From positions 252,065 to 316,064 of the forward strand of contig LSRX01000798.1 in the NCBI GenBank assembly GCA_001939145.1: a DNA stretch of 64,000 bases, given 5' to 3'. Positions 22,310 through 34,442 of this stretch are shown here, in pieces. Source of the stretch: Symbiodinium microadriaticum (lineage: Eukaryota; Sar; Dinophyceae; Suessiales; Symbiodiniaceae). The notes beneath the pieces were generated by a model that saw only the letters and a program-made list of their open reading frames with translations, was not told the origin of the DNA and searched no databases. Positions within the stretch are counted from its first letter, which is position 1, and each line of letters begins with the position of its first letter. A program made the translations under genes and the position numbers.

Positions 22310-25300
22310 TTGCCGTCGTGATGAGCCTAACATGTTCAAAAATCTTGCTGAGCAAATTTGATGAAGACCTCGCATAGGCGTAATAGCGGTAGTGGTGGTG
22401 GGATCAGGAGTAGGTGAAGGAGCAGCACCGGAAAGATTTTAAGGTCGTCTATCACGTTCGGGTAGTCTTCAGGCACCTTTTGATCGAAGTCGACACCTCC
22501 CTAAATCCTAACCTAGCGCTGAACCGGAAAGCCTACCTTCAGCCGTAAACCTACACCCCAAACCCTACCTTAAACCTAAACGCCCGAGGCCATACCCTGA
22601 AACAGTTACACCGGAGGGAGCCCCACCGGAGACCTCTGTGGCGGTCTGACGCTGCTGCAGCGCTACGTCCTTCGTGAGGCCCATGGGCTCAGATAATTAG
22701 TGTTCAGGGTTTAGGGTTATGATATCATCCTATATGAACTTCATATATGGAAAACATATGATGTCTTTCTGTCTTCATACACTATGATACATGCATAGCA
22801 CATTTCTTCCTCAGGCGTGGTAGGTCTAGTAGTAAGGCTTGAAAGGAGCAGTGAAAGGAACCGTGACTCGACAACGACAATCCTTAGGTCCAAACCTTCT
22901 CTAAGCCGACTGCCCTGAAGCTGTGGGTCGAGGATGAGCCTGGGAGTGTAGTAATGGTTCAGGGTTTAGGGTTTAGGGTGAGTGTAGGCCCCTAAACCGT
23001 AGGGTTTAGGGCTTTTGGCTTGAGGTTGGGGGTTTGATTCTAGGGTTTAGCCCTGAAGCTCCGGACATTGCCAACCCTAGCACCGTGAACCCGTCCTGGT
23101 CCGCGGCAGCGACCTTTCGCAGAAGAAGCAGCTCTTATGCTTTCGGCAGATTTCTTTGGGATTTACTCGCACTGAAGGCTGGCCCGGGATTGAAGTCAGC
23201 GTTATCTACGCAGGACCCGAAACGTGGAACATGCAAGTTCCAGGGGTTTAGGGTCTAAGTTTAGGGGGGATGACAAGTGCTGCAGTTAAAATGATTGAGA
23301 GATAGACTGGAGGCAGACAAGCGAGGCAAGTCTCCCGTGTAAGCTTTCCATCATCAGACGCAAACGAGGTCACCAGGATTCTTGAGCATGATGTACACGA
23401 CACTAGATTCGCTATAGACCTGCTTTGCACATGTGATCAGCAAGACATTGACTTGAGTTCACAATTGCAGCCCAATGATGCTCGAGGATGTGATGTTGAC
23501 CAAATGTGACCTGTGCACTTACACTCAGAACATCTTAGAAGAACCGAGACAGTACCGGCTAGCGGCTAGCGTGCGCATGACCAGATTGGTAGCACCGTGT
23601 GCTGGCCATAGAGATCAGAATGGAGACAAACCCCAGCGGCGCCTGCTCATGCAGTACTTCCGGTCCACAGTGTGCATGCACCGAAATGTAGTCGCATGCA
23701 GTGGAATCATGGGCTTGGCATTCATTGATTTTGAATTCCTAGACTCGCCCTAAATAGTGCAGGTCTGAGGTGTCCACATCTTGGCAACCAGCGAGGCCGG
23801 AGTAGCATCCGCGATTCATGGCCGATATCGTGACATCGTGTGTGGACACCATCATTCGACTGCGCTCGTCAGTCACAAGTGAGTGATTCCGAAGAAGGAG
23901 GTGAGGAGAGGCATCGTAATCTTGCTTCATGAGATGCCCTTTCTTCAAGATCAAGATCCCTTGGCCAGCACACTAAGAAGTTGTCCTCCTCCGTCACCGA
24001 GACGCCGGTGCGCCTCTTTCCCATCGCCAGGAGCTCGGTGCAGTGGTCCAGTCCGAGTTCTGCAACCGGTCATTCAGGAGCCACGCAGGCAAATCACGGC
24101 AGGCAGCATCGTCAACGGTGAAGTAGGTCTCAACAGTCAATGACAAACCTTCCTTACATCATCCGAAAAGCTCTTGAACCCCAAGGATCATGTAGACACC
24201 GGATTGCTAAACTCGCCCACCGCAAAGGGGATTACTTACAAGAGGATGCCTAATGTCAAGGCCCTGAAAGGCGTCTCAACCTGAAAAAGCCAAACCAACC
24301 TGAAAAAGCCAAGCCTACCTAAAAGCCCTACACAAGATCTAATCCAACCCCGACAAACCCTGAACGCTACACCCCAAAACCCTGAACCCTATACCCTAGA
24401 CAGACTCGTTCAGAAAGGAAGACAGGATCTCCGAGATCTTGATCTCAGCCAGGGTTTGGGGATTCGGAATTGGGGTTCAGGGACTCAGGCTTCAAGTTTC
24501 GGGCCGAAGGGGGTCCGAAGGTTCAACTACCCGGGCGCCTTCATCGTCTGCTGCAGAAAAACCGCGCTCACAACATTCCTCGGCAGACTGCGCCCATCTA
24601 AACCAATTTCGTGAAATTTCGCAAGCGCCTCAACCCAAAAATCACAAGAGCCTAAGTGCTGAACTTCGCGCCAAAATCCCCCAACCCCAACCAAACCCTC
24701 AATTCCGTTAGCCCGGATCCCTAAAAGTCCAAACCCTGAGCCCTGTCGAAGCCTTGCAGAGCCCCTCTAGAACCGCTACAGTCTAGAACCCGTGATGAGG
24801 CCTCAACAAAACCCTGTCGCTGCAAACAAGTTAGAAACTCACTGTCCCCCATGCCATGAGAACCCCTAGGGCCTTTCGTTGGTCGGGTGGAGGGCGGGGG
24901 TGGGGGGCGGCTGATCAGGGGGAAGGCCGATTTAGAGAATCGTCCCCTACCCCTGCTCCCCTTAGGCCATTCTAAGGGTGATGTCAGGCCCGGCATAGCA
25001 TTCAAAGCTTATAATGAGGATCACGCCATTCTGGTCTCATCGTGCGCATATTGGGGGCCTTATCTAAAGGTCCTTACAACAAACATCCCAGTACTTTTGC
25101 TCTGTATGATGGTCCCGGGTGATGTACAGTGTGCGGCCCAATCGGGACCCGAATTTGGAGCATCACGGATATGGCGTACCATATAAGAACGGTTTATGCC
25201 AGACGAGTCGTCCCGTAAAGCCTTAACACACAGAAAGGGAACACATCTGAACATAACATCCTGAAAAGACCCAGCCTTGACAACTATGAAACGTCGACTG

Positions 25301-26340
25301 GCCTATCAATTACACCGCACGAAGAGACTCCCAAACCGAATTACTGAGCAATAATGACATAGAGGGCTTCTGAAATAGTCTCTGGGACTCTCCCCAAGCC
25401 TTACCCCGCAACCCTAAGCCGTAATCCTAAATCCTTACTAAGTCCTTAAACATTAGAACAAGCCTTACAGCATATCCTGTTAAGGGTCCTAAGGAAATAC
25501 TAGTACTAATTTCTTTGACCCCTCAAGTAGGTCAATGTCAAAACAAGCCGCGAACGGGCTTGGGTGTTCTCGTTTCGGATCTACTATGGTCCCTAGGTTG
25601 AAGCTTATGTTTCGGGAAAAGTCTAGCTCTCAAATGGTCGCTTGTGCGGGATTAAGGTCAGGCGCACTGGGACTATGGTTGGGCTCAGCTTGGTGTCTGA
25701 AGCCATCTTTAAGTCTTATAAGTAGGGAGCTCCATCACATAGGAAAAAAAACAAGTTGACCGTCAGGAGCTGCTTCGACCACTACCATTTTTTTGTTTCG
25801 GGTTCAGCTTTTGTAGTCTTACATTTGGGGTTGACCTTGTTGCTAAACGTTCTGATCAGAGCCTGCAAGAGGAAGGTTGGCTACTGAAGACTATGTACAA
25901 GTATGATGCAAGCCATGGAACAAATTCAACTAAGGCACTCCCATGTCGCAAAAACAGGGTGTGATGCACTTATCGGTTGCCGTGGTTGCCGAGCCCTTGT
26001 TGTCATAAGGTACGTTAGGGTTTAGGGCGCCCAAATCGCAGCTTTCTAGCCCTGCTCTTGTGAAGCCCAGTGGCAGAACCGCGAAACCTACGAGGCAACG
26101 ATACACGATGAATCCGATGCTGAACCTGAGGAAGCATGGCTCAGGGCTTAGAATGTGGGAACTCCGACCCAAATCGCTTTTTATGCTCTTCTAGTCTGGG
26201 CTTATTATTTGGGAGCCACGCTTACCCCAAAAGGTGGATTGCTCTCTGCTGGTCCCTGGGCACTCAACACTCCTTTGCAGTATATTGATGTATCAAGAGC
26301 ACGCAACCGCGCAACCCGTACAGCAAAACTCTACTTGTCA
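22310..26340. other. Mostly unique intergenic DNA
   Basis: Fewer heptamer blocks than elsewhere. 23250-24140 is higher in G+C, free of heptamers, and has overlapping 70-90-codon frames on both strands; exons cannot be excluded but none is convincing. Confidence 0.45.
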
Positions 26341-26347
26341 TGAAACG

Positions 26348-26428
26348 TGAACACCATGCAGTAAGAAGGTCGTACCTTCTCTCACCTTTGAACACCATGC
26401 AGCGAACGGCCGTACCTTTTTTCACCTT
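26348..26428. repeat. 41-bp tandem duplication
   Basis: Two adjacent units beginning TGAACACCATGCAG, containing GTACCTT and ending TCACCTT. They lie 50 bp before the first gene-like fragment. Confidence 0.8.
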
Positions 26429-26475
26429 TTACACCAGGTCCCTTTGCTTACTATCTTCAACTTGCCTAGGTTTAA

Positions 26476-27043
26476 GTCACCTCCTTGGCTGTTCGGCTTG
26501 ACTACTGCCGCAAGGAAGTCTACAGCGACAGCACCGATGGTCCTGAACTTGCAGGTGATCTAGCTGAATACGATGAGCACCCCCGATGTCCTTGCCTCTA
26601 CATCCATCCAAATTTGAGAAATCGCTTCTTGGTCCGCTTTTAGAGGTCATTGTTGCAAGCCCTTGCTTTCCACATAAACTTTAAGCCCTAAACTCCAATC
26701 CCGAAACCATGACCGTCCTGGCCAAGGAGCACTTCGGAGACGTTGTCCTGAGTGTCTCGGAACAGATCTGGGATCAACCAAATTATTTAAACAAATTTCG
26801 CGGCTGAGAGATAAGTTTTAGATAGTTTTAGGCTACATTAACAAGAAGTACATCAAGAACAGGCATGGCAATGACGCGACGTTGACCAAGCTATGGGATG
26901 ACGACGTCTAGGTCACACGACAATCTGGGCACACAGACAATACGAGCTTGGGTGAAAGCGGTACTTCGTACCACGGATATACAGCCACTCAAGGTGCGAG
27001 TATTCTGGTGCTGAACATCAACACCCAACCCCCCCCACCCTAA
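26476..27043 (+). pseudogene. Three coding-like fragments in different frames, function unknown
   Basis: Three short frames in a row have coding-like residue content. (1) 26476-26643: RLDYCRKEVYSDSTDGPELA...HPNLRNRFLVRF, ending in TAG. (2) 26709-26807: starts at ATG, MTVLAKEHFGDVVLSVSEQ, with many G/C third positions, then degenerates and ends in TGA. (3) 26831-27043: preceded by TTTTAG, reads INKKYIKNRHGNDATLTKLW, hits TAG at 26909 and continues open (VTRQSGHTDNTSLGESG) to TAA at 27041. Fragments 1, 2 and 3 are all in different frames, as separate exons would be, and AG acceptors precede fragments 1 and 3. The in-frame TAG in fragment 3 argues for decay or an exon end. No family is recognised. 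Confidence 0.35.
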
Positions 27044-27509
27044 ACGCTAAACCCTCCTGTTTTGAGCCATGGGCTCCACGTCTGAAAAATCAGTGACAAT
27101 CTCCCGTCATAACCGGTATAAAGAGTGTGTTAAAATGGACCACCAGAACCCTATTCAAATGATTTTGGGCCTAATGTGAAAAACCCCATAACAACTCTTT
27201 CAAACTAACAACCTTGTTCGAACTATCAAGGCCCCTATATTACACCTTATGTCCTTTGAACCTTCCCGCCCTTCGTGCAGTCCCAGCGGCCACGAGGATC
27301 CTACATGCCGGAGCCCAGTTGGCAAATAACACCTGTTTTTTTTTCGTGGGTTTCCGGTTTCTAAAGCTTAAGCGCAAGTGAGTTGCTGTTCGGCTCGGCT
27401 TGCCATTGGATGCCGGAAGGGGTAAGCTTCAAGCCCTAAGGGTCACACCAAAACGAACTCATGCTCCGAACACGACAGCGCTAAACACCCTATTCTACGT
27501 CCCAGTCTG

Positions 27510-27848
27510 CTAAACCCATAAATGTTTCGAGTTCTCGAACGGTTCCGCCTTTCTTTGTTTCCTCTTCTCTTCGCATGAAGACGGGATGCTGCCTAGGATC
27601 CGCAAAACCTTTTGCCAAGGGTTTGAGGTTATAAAGTTTGGTTTACCGAAAGTCCCACCAAAACAACTTGCTAGCATGGCAAGGCTGCAACACTGTTTCC
27701 CGCGCAATCCAATCCGGAATCCTAGAACATGACGTGGAGCCGATTCTACTAGACTACTAGACGAGACACTGCTACATTGCATGATTTTTTTAATACGGTT
27801 CTGCAACACGACCCAACTGTTTTCTGAGCCTGGATGCCGGCCGTGCAC
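27510..27848 (-). other. Unassigned open frame on the minus strand
   Basis: A 112-codon open frame without an ATG at its upstream end lies between the two broken gene-like regions. Its composition (a run of Ser, then CSLAMLASCFGGTFGK and a basic C-terminal KRKQRKAEP) is compatible with an exon but matches nothing I know. The stretch is free of telomere heptamers, unlike most of the window. This could be part of the same decayed locus or chance. Confidence 0.15.
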
Positions 27849-28111
27849 ATTGCTGAATCACGCCAGATTGCGAATATGCCAGTCAGAAAGCGCCGGTCGC
27901 AGTTCATGTGGCATCCACTGTGTTCGAGCTTTCTGTAGGGGTCGGGCAGGGAGCGATGACGCTCATGGTCGATAAGATTATAGCGTTGAGTTCGTGATGT
28001 AGCTGTCCACTTCCGACGAGTGTCAGGGCTTGCCTCCCAGCGTCGCCAGTGTGGCCATTACTATATCAAATGGAATTGGACATGGGCAGTTGTCGGCTGG
28101 AAAGTGATGTT

Positions 28112-29087
28112 CTAGTGCTGTGAACGAAGCGTGGCGCAGCCTCTGGTCCCGCACACCTTGTGCGCATGGGGCTGTGTCGGGCTCCAGGCACGTTGTGGCC
28201 GGGCTAGAGCTGGAGCTTGAATAGGAAGGCAGTTGGAAGACTGCGGGCGCAAGGCTTTCGTTGATGGCCAGCATGCCTCACCAGTCCTGGGCAGTATCCG
28301 GCAGCGCTCCGTTTTATGGTAGAAAGTGCGACCCGACTGCTGGCTGTCAATTATCTGCTTCGAGCGGGCTGATGTCTGCTGCGATGCGCTGACCTCAGTT
28401 CGGACATCATCCATCCTGAGTCAGCAGCACATGGATAGCAGCACAGAGTCGCAGAGGGTATCATAGATGCCGACGGCACGGTGTCGGTGTTGCGCCATTT
28501 GCATTTCGATAGCACGGAGAGAGCCCTCGTCACAGAAATTAGCCGCATCGTTGGCTCGCAGGGACGCACTTTTCTTCTCAATCTTGCGAAGCTTAGCCGC
28601 CCCGGCACCATCGTCCTCGGCGTCCTCATCGTGTTCTTGTCCGACCTGCTGCCGCAGCCTCTGCTCCAGTATCGGATTTCTCGAACCTCGAGATGATGTC
28701 GGCGATCGCATTCAAGATGCAACTGCTGTTGGTGCCGCTGTCCAGGCACAGCCCCATGCAAAGCAACGGGGCACGAGGAAACTCATGGATATAGTGCCGG
28801 ACAGCTGCAATAGCGGTCACGTCGAACACATGCGGGCAGCTCTTTCCATCGTGTGGGAACGCAATCAACTTCTCCACCAAATATCGGAAACGCTTGTTTG
28901 GCGCGGGCTGCACAAAAACTGACGATCTCTCCGTTTGCTTTCAATGGAAAGATGACAGCAGGCCGTCGGCGACCTTTGGCAGTCCACTGACCAGACTGGT
29001 ACTGGGACTTCGTGAAACTATGGCGGGAAAGAACTCATACTCCGGGTTTCCTGCTCTCCGTCCTACTTCAAATTCTCGAAGCCCTCT
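28112..29087 (-). pseudogene. Interrupted coding-like region, function unknown
   Basis: A stretch free of telomere heptamers reads like protein on the minus strand but is broken. From 29087 one frame gives ...GNPEYEFFPAIVSRSPS...ADGLLSSFH, a TGA at 28943-28941, then continues in the same frame through NKRFRYLVEKLIAFPHDG and GLCLDSGTNSSCILNAI to about 28670. The convincing sequence then moves to another frame (LEQRLRQQVGQEHDEDAED, AKLRKIEKKSASLRAND), a charged helix-prone segment that meets a second TGA at 28423-28421. The same frame resumes with MDDVRTEVSASQQTSARSK to 28112. I do not recognise the family. It could be a decayed gene, a gene with unrecognised introns, or a region with assembly indels. 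The opposite strand has a 151-codon open frame rich in Ser/Cys/Ala that looks like the antisense of the charged helix. Confidence 0.4.
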
Positions 29088-29281
29088 TCAAGATTAGGGT
29101 GTGTGCAGCCAAACTGCTGGATGCTCTTACTACAACTACGACCTAATGTTTCAAATGCTTAAGGAATGTTTAGGAATACTTATAGGAACAGTTAGGGGAT
29201 CACAAGTCATAGCATAGTATAGCAGTGTTGTGAGGATTGGGGCTACCCGGAAGCTTGCCAGCTGCGGGCAGAGAAAGGACG

Positions 29282-29389
29282 AGACTCCCGGAAGACTGTA
29301 GGAAACCTGTGGATAAGGATCCCTCCCTTACTTAGGATCTATTCTTATAGACTTATAGGGTCTCTTTTTGGCTGAAGCTCCCGGAGTCT
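29282..29389. mobile_element. Possible foldback element with short inverted ends (108 bp)
   Basis: AGACTCCCGGAAG and CTTCAGCC-like/CTCCCGGAGTCT ends pair over about 12 bp. The length is typical of the other families here, but there is no second copy and no target duplication. Confidence 0.25.
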
Positions 29390-30922
29390 ATGCCGGCTTC
29401 AGGAACAAACCAAAGACAAGGAGGGTCTCGACCCGAACATACCAACACTCAAAGCCCCGAAGGGAACTGGGCCCGCAGCGTGAAAACCCCCAAAATGCAC
29501 TTGGTCCGACTTTGAATGCGGGTCCCCGGGTCTAGGACTTTGGATTTAGATCAGCAAGAATTCAATTCCCAAATCCGAACCTAAACTGCAGGCGAAAGAC
29601 CTCCAAAATGCCGAAAGCTGGGATTTGTAGAGGGTTTAGCGTAAAAACCCTTCTCCTCCGTACCGGTGTCGGTCAAATCCCAGCTGGGGGCCCTGAACCC
29701 CAGCGTAATGGATCAACCCGAAACCGCCAGCCCTGAACCCCAAACCCTAAGACTCTGAATCCAAACACCCTGAATCATTCAAGATTAAGCTGACAAAATC
29801 TGATCCGCTTGCCTCGAACATGGTGAGGAGAGTTAAACTGAAGGTCCCATAGTAGCCTGAGGTTTAGGGCTGTCAGGACTACATTTAGGATTTTAGGGTT
29901 TAGGGCTTATGTGCGAATGGTGGTTTTAGTTAGTGTCTAGGATTCAAGTCTTCAGGATGCACGATTATATACAGGTTTGGAGCCCGATGTGTAGGGCTAG
30001 GGGTTCGGGCTTCAGGGTTTTGTCCAAGCCTTCGGCCCCTAAAGGCTCCTTGTGGGTTCTATAAGGGTTGACCAAGGCCAGAATTTGGCGGGTTTAGGTT
30101 TAGGGGGCCTTGGTGCTTAGAATGGGGGGTTTGGGGGGGATATAGTTTGTACAGGGGACGACACGTGCGGATATTTATTGCTGGCTAGTGCTTCCCCCTT
30201 TGGAAGTTGATGAAGACTAATATCTTCTATGAGCCCTGCAAAGACCCTGATTTAAGATCCAACCTTCAGAGTTCAGAGTAAGCTTTTAAGAGAGCCATAA
30301 GTAGAGTTAAGAAGGGTTCCCTTTAAGGGGTCTCCCTAATGCTACCTAGGATACACAGACCGTTGGAAGCCTTACTAGCCCTGTCCAGACCCTCTCAAGG
30401 AGCACTTCGCGGCACATTAAACCCGAAAGCCAAAACTCCAAAATCCATCCTGCAATCCAGGAACCCTGCCAAGGAATCCTCTACGAAACCCTATAACACC
30501 CTATTACAAGTAACTCTAAATCCCACAAATCTGGAACCCATTCAACCCTTATAGACCCCTTAAAGGACCCCTCAAAGAGGACCTCCTCTAGTTGCAGGCA
30601 GTGCAGCGGAAAACTTCTCGTCGCACGCTGGCCTCGATGGAGCCGTCCTTCGGGGTTTCATTTCGAGGTCAGCTATTCAGGGCTTAGGGGTTTATGGTTT
30701 CGGGGTTTGGGGGTTTCGGGGTTCAGGGTGAGGGGTCTTTAGGGTTGAGGGTTCAGCTATGGTCAGAGACGCACAGACCCTGCATTTTAGGGTTTCGGGT
30801 CCTTGGGGGCTAGGGGGCTATTGCAAGGGTTAGCTTGTAGGAAACTTGTGCGTGGCGAGAGCCGCTAAGCTGTCGGAAGGACCAAAGGAACCTTGAAGGG
30901 GCCATGGTTCATAGCCCATGTA

Positions 30923-31019
30923 GGTAGTTATCTAAATCAGGGTCCCTTTTAGGGTCCTTTCTATAAGGGTGCTGTACTATATTGGGGACCTAAAAAGGAC
31001 CCCAATTTAGAGAACTGCC
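30923..31019. mobile_element. Family F foldback element, copy F1 (97 bp)
   Basis: The ends are GGTAGTTATCTAAATCAGGG and CCCCAATTTAGAGAACTGCC. They lie within a 10-bp direct repeat, GCCCATGTAG, at 30914-30923 and 31017-31026. The repeat overlaps the termini by a base or more, so the true duplication is probably 8-9 bp. Confidence 0.6.
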
Positions 31020-32049
31020 CATGTAGCGTTTGCAGCTGTTTATAATGTAAGACATAACACTCCGTACTTCGTACGCTTCACTTGGTCCTCGGCTGTACCC
31101 ATTGATTCAGAAACCTCCGTTTCGGGCTCCTCATGATGCTTTCCTGAAGCAACTCCTTCAAGAAGATAGGCCAAGAGAAAACCAAATCAACGAGGCCCTT
31201 ACGAGTTAGGGAACCCTCCTCGATGCTCTACACCCAGCCGAACACGGCTACAATGCTGCGGTTCTTAAGACTCGGTGTGTGCCTTATGTAGGGGTCTTTA
31301 ATGAAGGTCCTACCATGTCCGGTTAAGGTTGTGTCACCTAGCGTGAGAAACTACCATATTTGGCGACCTGACAATCATGGATGCCAATACATTAGTCATT
31401 AGTTTCAGGATTTAGGGGGCAGGCCGTGTAGGCGATTGGGTTTTGTGGATTTTGCGTTTGAGGCCTTATTCAACATGAAAACCCAACTCTTAAGGATGTG
31501 ATCCAAGGAAACCTTGAGAATGAACCCTAAAGTCGCAGGTCGGGGCAGGCTTAAGTGCTTACCAAAACCCTCAAAATCCATCAACATTTCGATGTGGCTG
31601 TTGAGGATTTGGAGCAATCCTGGTTAGGGAGATTCGTAAAATCAAAGAAACGCACCTGTAGAATTCGCGGTTCTCTATGCAGCTGCTGCTCGGTCTGCTT
31701 CAATGTCACCCATGAGCTGAAATCATCGAACCTCTTCTGTCGTCATCGTCACTGTCGCTGTCGTCACAGCCGCTGCTGGTGCGAAGCATGCCGAGCAAAC
31801 AATTTTGGGAGGGCGAACTGTGGTGAATGAGGATACGGCTGCTGGGTTTAGGATTTAACCGTGAGGGTGACACCAGAGTTCAGATTGTTGGCATTCTGGC
31901 CTTTGGCTCTTGACCCCGCCCTAAAATCCTCGCCTCAGACCACCTTCCCCCTTGTCGCCCGTGAGCCTGCAGGTACGTCTGGAGCAGCTGCATGAGCAGC
32001 ATGCCGGCAATGCCTATGCTGCCCGAGAGTCCGAGAGTCTGCGCGCGCG

Positions 32050-32061
32050 TGGGTGTGTGTC

Positions 32062-32136
<75 letters not shown>

Positions 32137-32146
32137 GTGTGTTTGT
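32050..32146. repeat. (GA)n and (GT)n microsatellites
   Basis: About 27 GA units (one GC interruption) followed by about 13 GT units. Long open frames across this region on both strands are artefacts of the dinucleotides. Confidence 0.95.
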
Positions 32147-33721
32147 GAATGTGCTTTGGCATTTCAGACTTTGCTTCGTCGGATTACGAAACACTTGAGT
32201 TGATTGATCTACAGGGCTTGTGAGTGGAGGGAGCAGAACCATGATGAGTCAGTCACAGCTACCGGGCAAGTACTATACCTGCCGATACCAAGCTTGGAAC
32301 CTATACTTATATTCGTACTCATCATCATATTTATAGTCATCTCTATGCATCTCACTTCCTCTCTCTGTATCCTTATGTTTCTGTCTTCCGGTGGGCTTGA
32401 GAGGCTGGGCGCCCCATGCATGTCGCAAAAGACCAGCAGGGCCCCTTTCTTAGCAATGATGGCCACTACTGAATACCATGAACACTTTGACGAGTTGCTC
32501 AAGTTTCTATAACTATTACTGTAGCCACTATAACGATTACTGCAACTAGTATATTTACTATCGTGTGTCTGGTTTCGTCTATTCGTATTACTACCTCTCT
32601 GAGTGGAGCCAAGAGGCATTGAATTACGAGAAGCAGGCACAAAGACCAGAAAAGCACCTGCTGCAACATGTCTTGGGGGGTTAAAATCGCAGCACACCTA
32701 AAACAAGGGAAGGGCGCATGAAGGTTCGGATTTCCAGAACCAACATGAAGCAAGATACCTGATATCTCGTAAACCTTCGACCATAAAGCCTAAACCCTCG
32801 ACCCTAAACCGTAGATTGTAGCAAGGAAGTCTTTCACCGTTCAACTTCAATGCTAAAGCATGAACCACAGGCTCTAAACCCTGTATTAGAGTTTATGGCT
32901 TAAGCTTATACCCTACCTTGATACAGGTAAGGCTTTTTGGACAGGTTTTTGGGTTTCAGGCTTTTGGGTTCAAGGTTCGGGGTACAACCCCCCCGTTAAA
33001 ATCAACCGCTAGAGCTTAGGCGCCAAAACGGAGTCACCAATCGAATCGAAGGCACCGCAAGGTGCGAGTGCAAAAAGGCTTGCAGAAGCTTCAGAATAAC
33101 AGGGGCCTTGACACCTCCGAAACATATGGTTGCACAAGAAGGGTTCATGTAGGGTTGCAGGGTTTACAGGGGCCCTCAATCTCTGGAGTATAGGGATTCG
33201 GGGAAACAAAAGCTGTGCTGGCGACTATAAACAGCACAACTGGACCCTCGAGGCATACCGTTACTTGTTATTCAGGCCTCGGCATCATGCCAGCCTACAG
33301 ACATAGGGCCTGAAAGCCTAACACCTAGTCTGCCTACCTATGACAGTGCCACATGGTACAAACCAGCACGCGCAACTACACCGCAAGTCTATGCAATTCT
33401 TCGTAAAGGCAAGAACTGGAGCAAGACTCAGACCTAATGCTTGAAAGCTTCACATCATAGAATCTAAAACCCGACATCCCTCAACCCTAAACCCTAAATC
33501 CGCCCGCAATCCCTTGCCTATAGACCCCTGCTTGCGCCATGAACCCAAAAGACTCTTAGTAGCGGCCCACGGCCGTTACGAGTAGCTTCTGAAATCACAA
33601 CCCCTTAAACTTGCCGAAAACACCGAAATAACCCCTAGGGCCCCTAAATCTAAGTCCCAACACCCCGCAAGCATCCCTAAGCCCTGACAGACATCCCTAG
33701 GCCCTAAATCCCGTAATCCCT

Positions 33722-34170
33722 TACTAAACCCTAAAGCCCTCAAGCCCCAAACCCTGGACCCCCAAAACCCCCACACCACTAAACCCTGAGCCCTTAAATC
33801 CTACACCCTGACTGAAACCCGCCACAGCCCACCCTGACCCCCCAAAACCCCAAAACCCTAAGCCCAACTAACACCCGAAACCCTAAAGCCCTAACCCCAA
33901 AACCCTAAGCTCAACTGAACCCGAAACCCTACAGCCCTAAACCCAAAACCCTAAGCCCAAGCCCAACTGAAACCCTAACCCCCAAACCCTAAGCTAAGCC
34001 CGAAACCCTAACCCCTACCCCCCCCCAAACCCTAGACCCTAAACCCTCAACCCTCAACCCTCAACCCTCAACACTAAACCCTAAACCCCAAAACCCCTAA
34101 ACCCTGAACCCTGAACCCTCAACCCCTTAAACCCAAAGACCCCAAAACCCGAAACCCTGAGCTTCAGGAG
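33722..34170. repeat. Large CCCTAAA block (left half of an inverted pair)
   Basis: About 450 bp of CCCTAAA-type units with many variants (CCCAAAA, CCCTAAG, CCCTGAA, CCCTCAA). It is the longest telomere-like block in the window and faces a G-rich block across a 65-bp spacer. Confidence 0.85.
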
Positions 34171-34235
34171 CCTTGGGTCGGGCTGAGGACTGGATGCCGT
34201 GAGGCTTTTGGGCTTAGAGGCTTAGAGGCTTAGAG

Positions 34236-34442
34236 CTGCAGGGTTTGGGGGTTTTAGGGTTTTAGGGGTTTAGGGTTTAGGGGGTTAGGGTTTAGGGTTT
34301 AAGGGGTTTAGGGGTTTAGGGGTTTAGGGTTTGAGGGGTTTAGGGTTTAGGGGTTGAGGGGTTGAGGGGTTTAGGGGTTTAGGGGTTTAGGGTTTGAGGG
34401 TTTTAGGGTTTGGGGTTTAGGGTTTGAGGGTTTAGGGTTTAG
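34236..34442. repeat. TTTAGGG block (right half of an inverted pair)
   Basis: TTTAGGG, TTTAGGGG and TTGAGGG units over about 200 bp on the plus strand. Together with the preceding block it forms CCCTAAA-spacer-TTTAGGG. That order is opposite to what simple end-to-end telomere fusion leaves. Confidence 0.85.

Larger units (their letters stand above)
29100..33721. other. Intergenic with F1 element and dinucleotide tracts
   Basis: Sparse heptamer relics. 31640-31830 and 32210-32700 hold open frames on the minus strand (acidic DDSDSDDDD run; Ser/Tyr/Asn-rich 162 codons) that follow triplet-like repeats and are not credible alone. Confidence 0.45.

Noticed and set aside
31880..32203. Open frames of 68-120 codons on both strands
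   Set aside because: They run through (GA)n and (GT)n dinucleotides and give Arg-Glu, Thr-His or Ser-Leu repeats.
32209..32697. 162-codon minus-strand open frame
   Set aside because: No ATG at its upstream end, Ser/Asn/Tyr-rich from imperfect triplet repeats, no domain visible; chance is likelier.
33722..34442. Simple head-to-head telomere fusion
   Set aside because: Fusion leaves TTTAGGG then CCCTAAA on one strand; this block has the reverse order.
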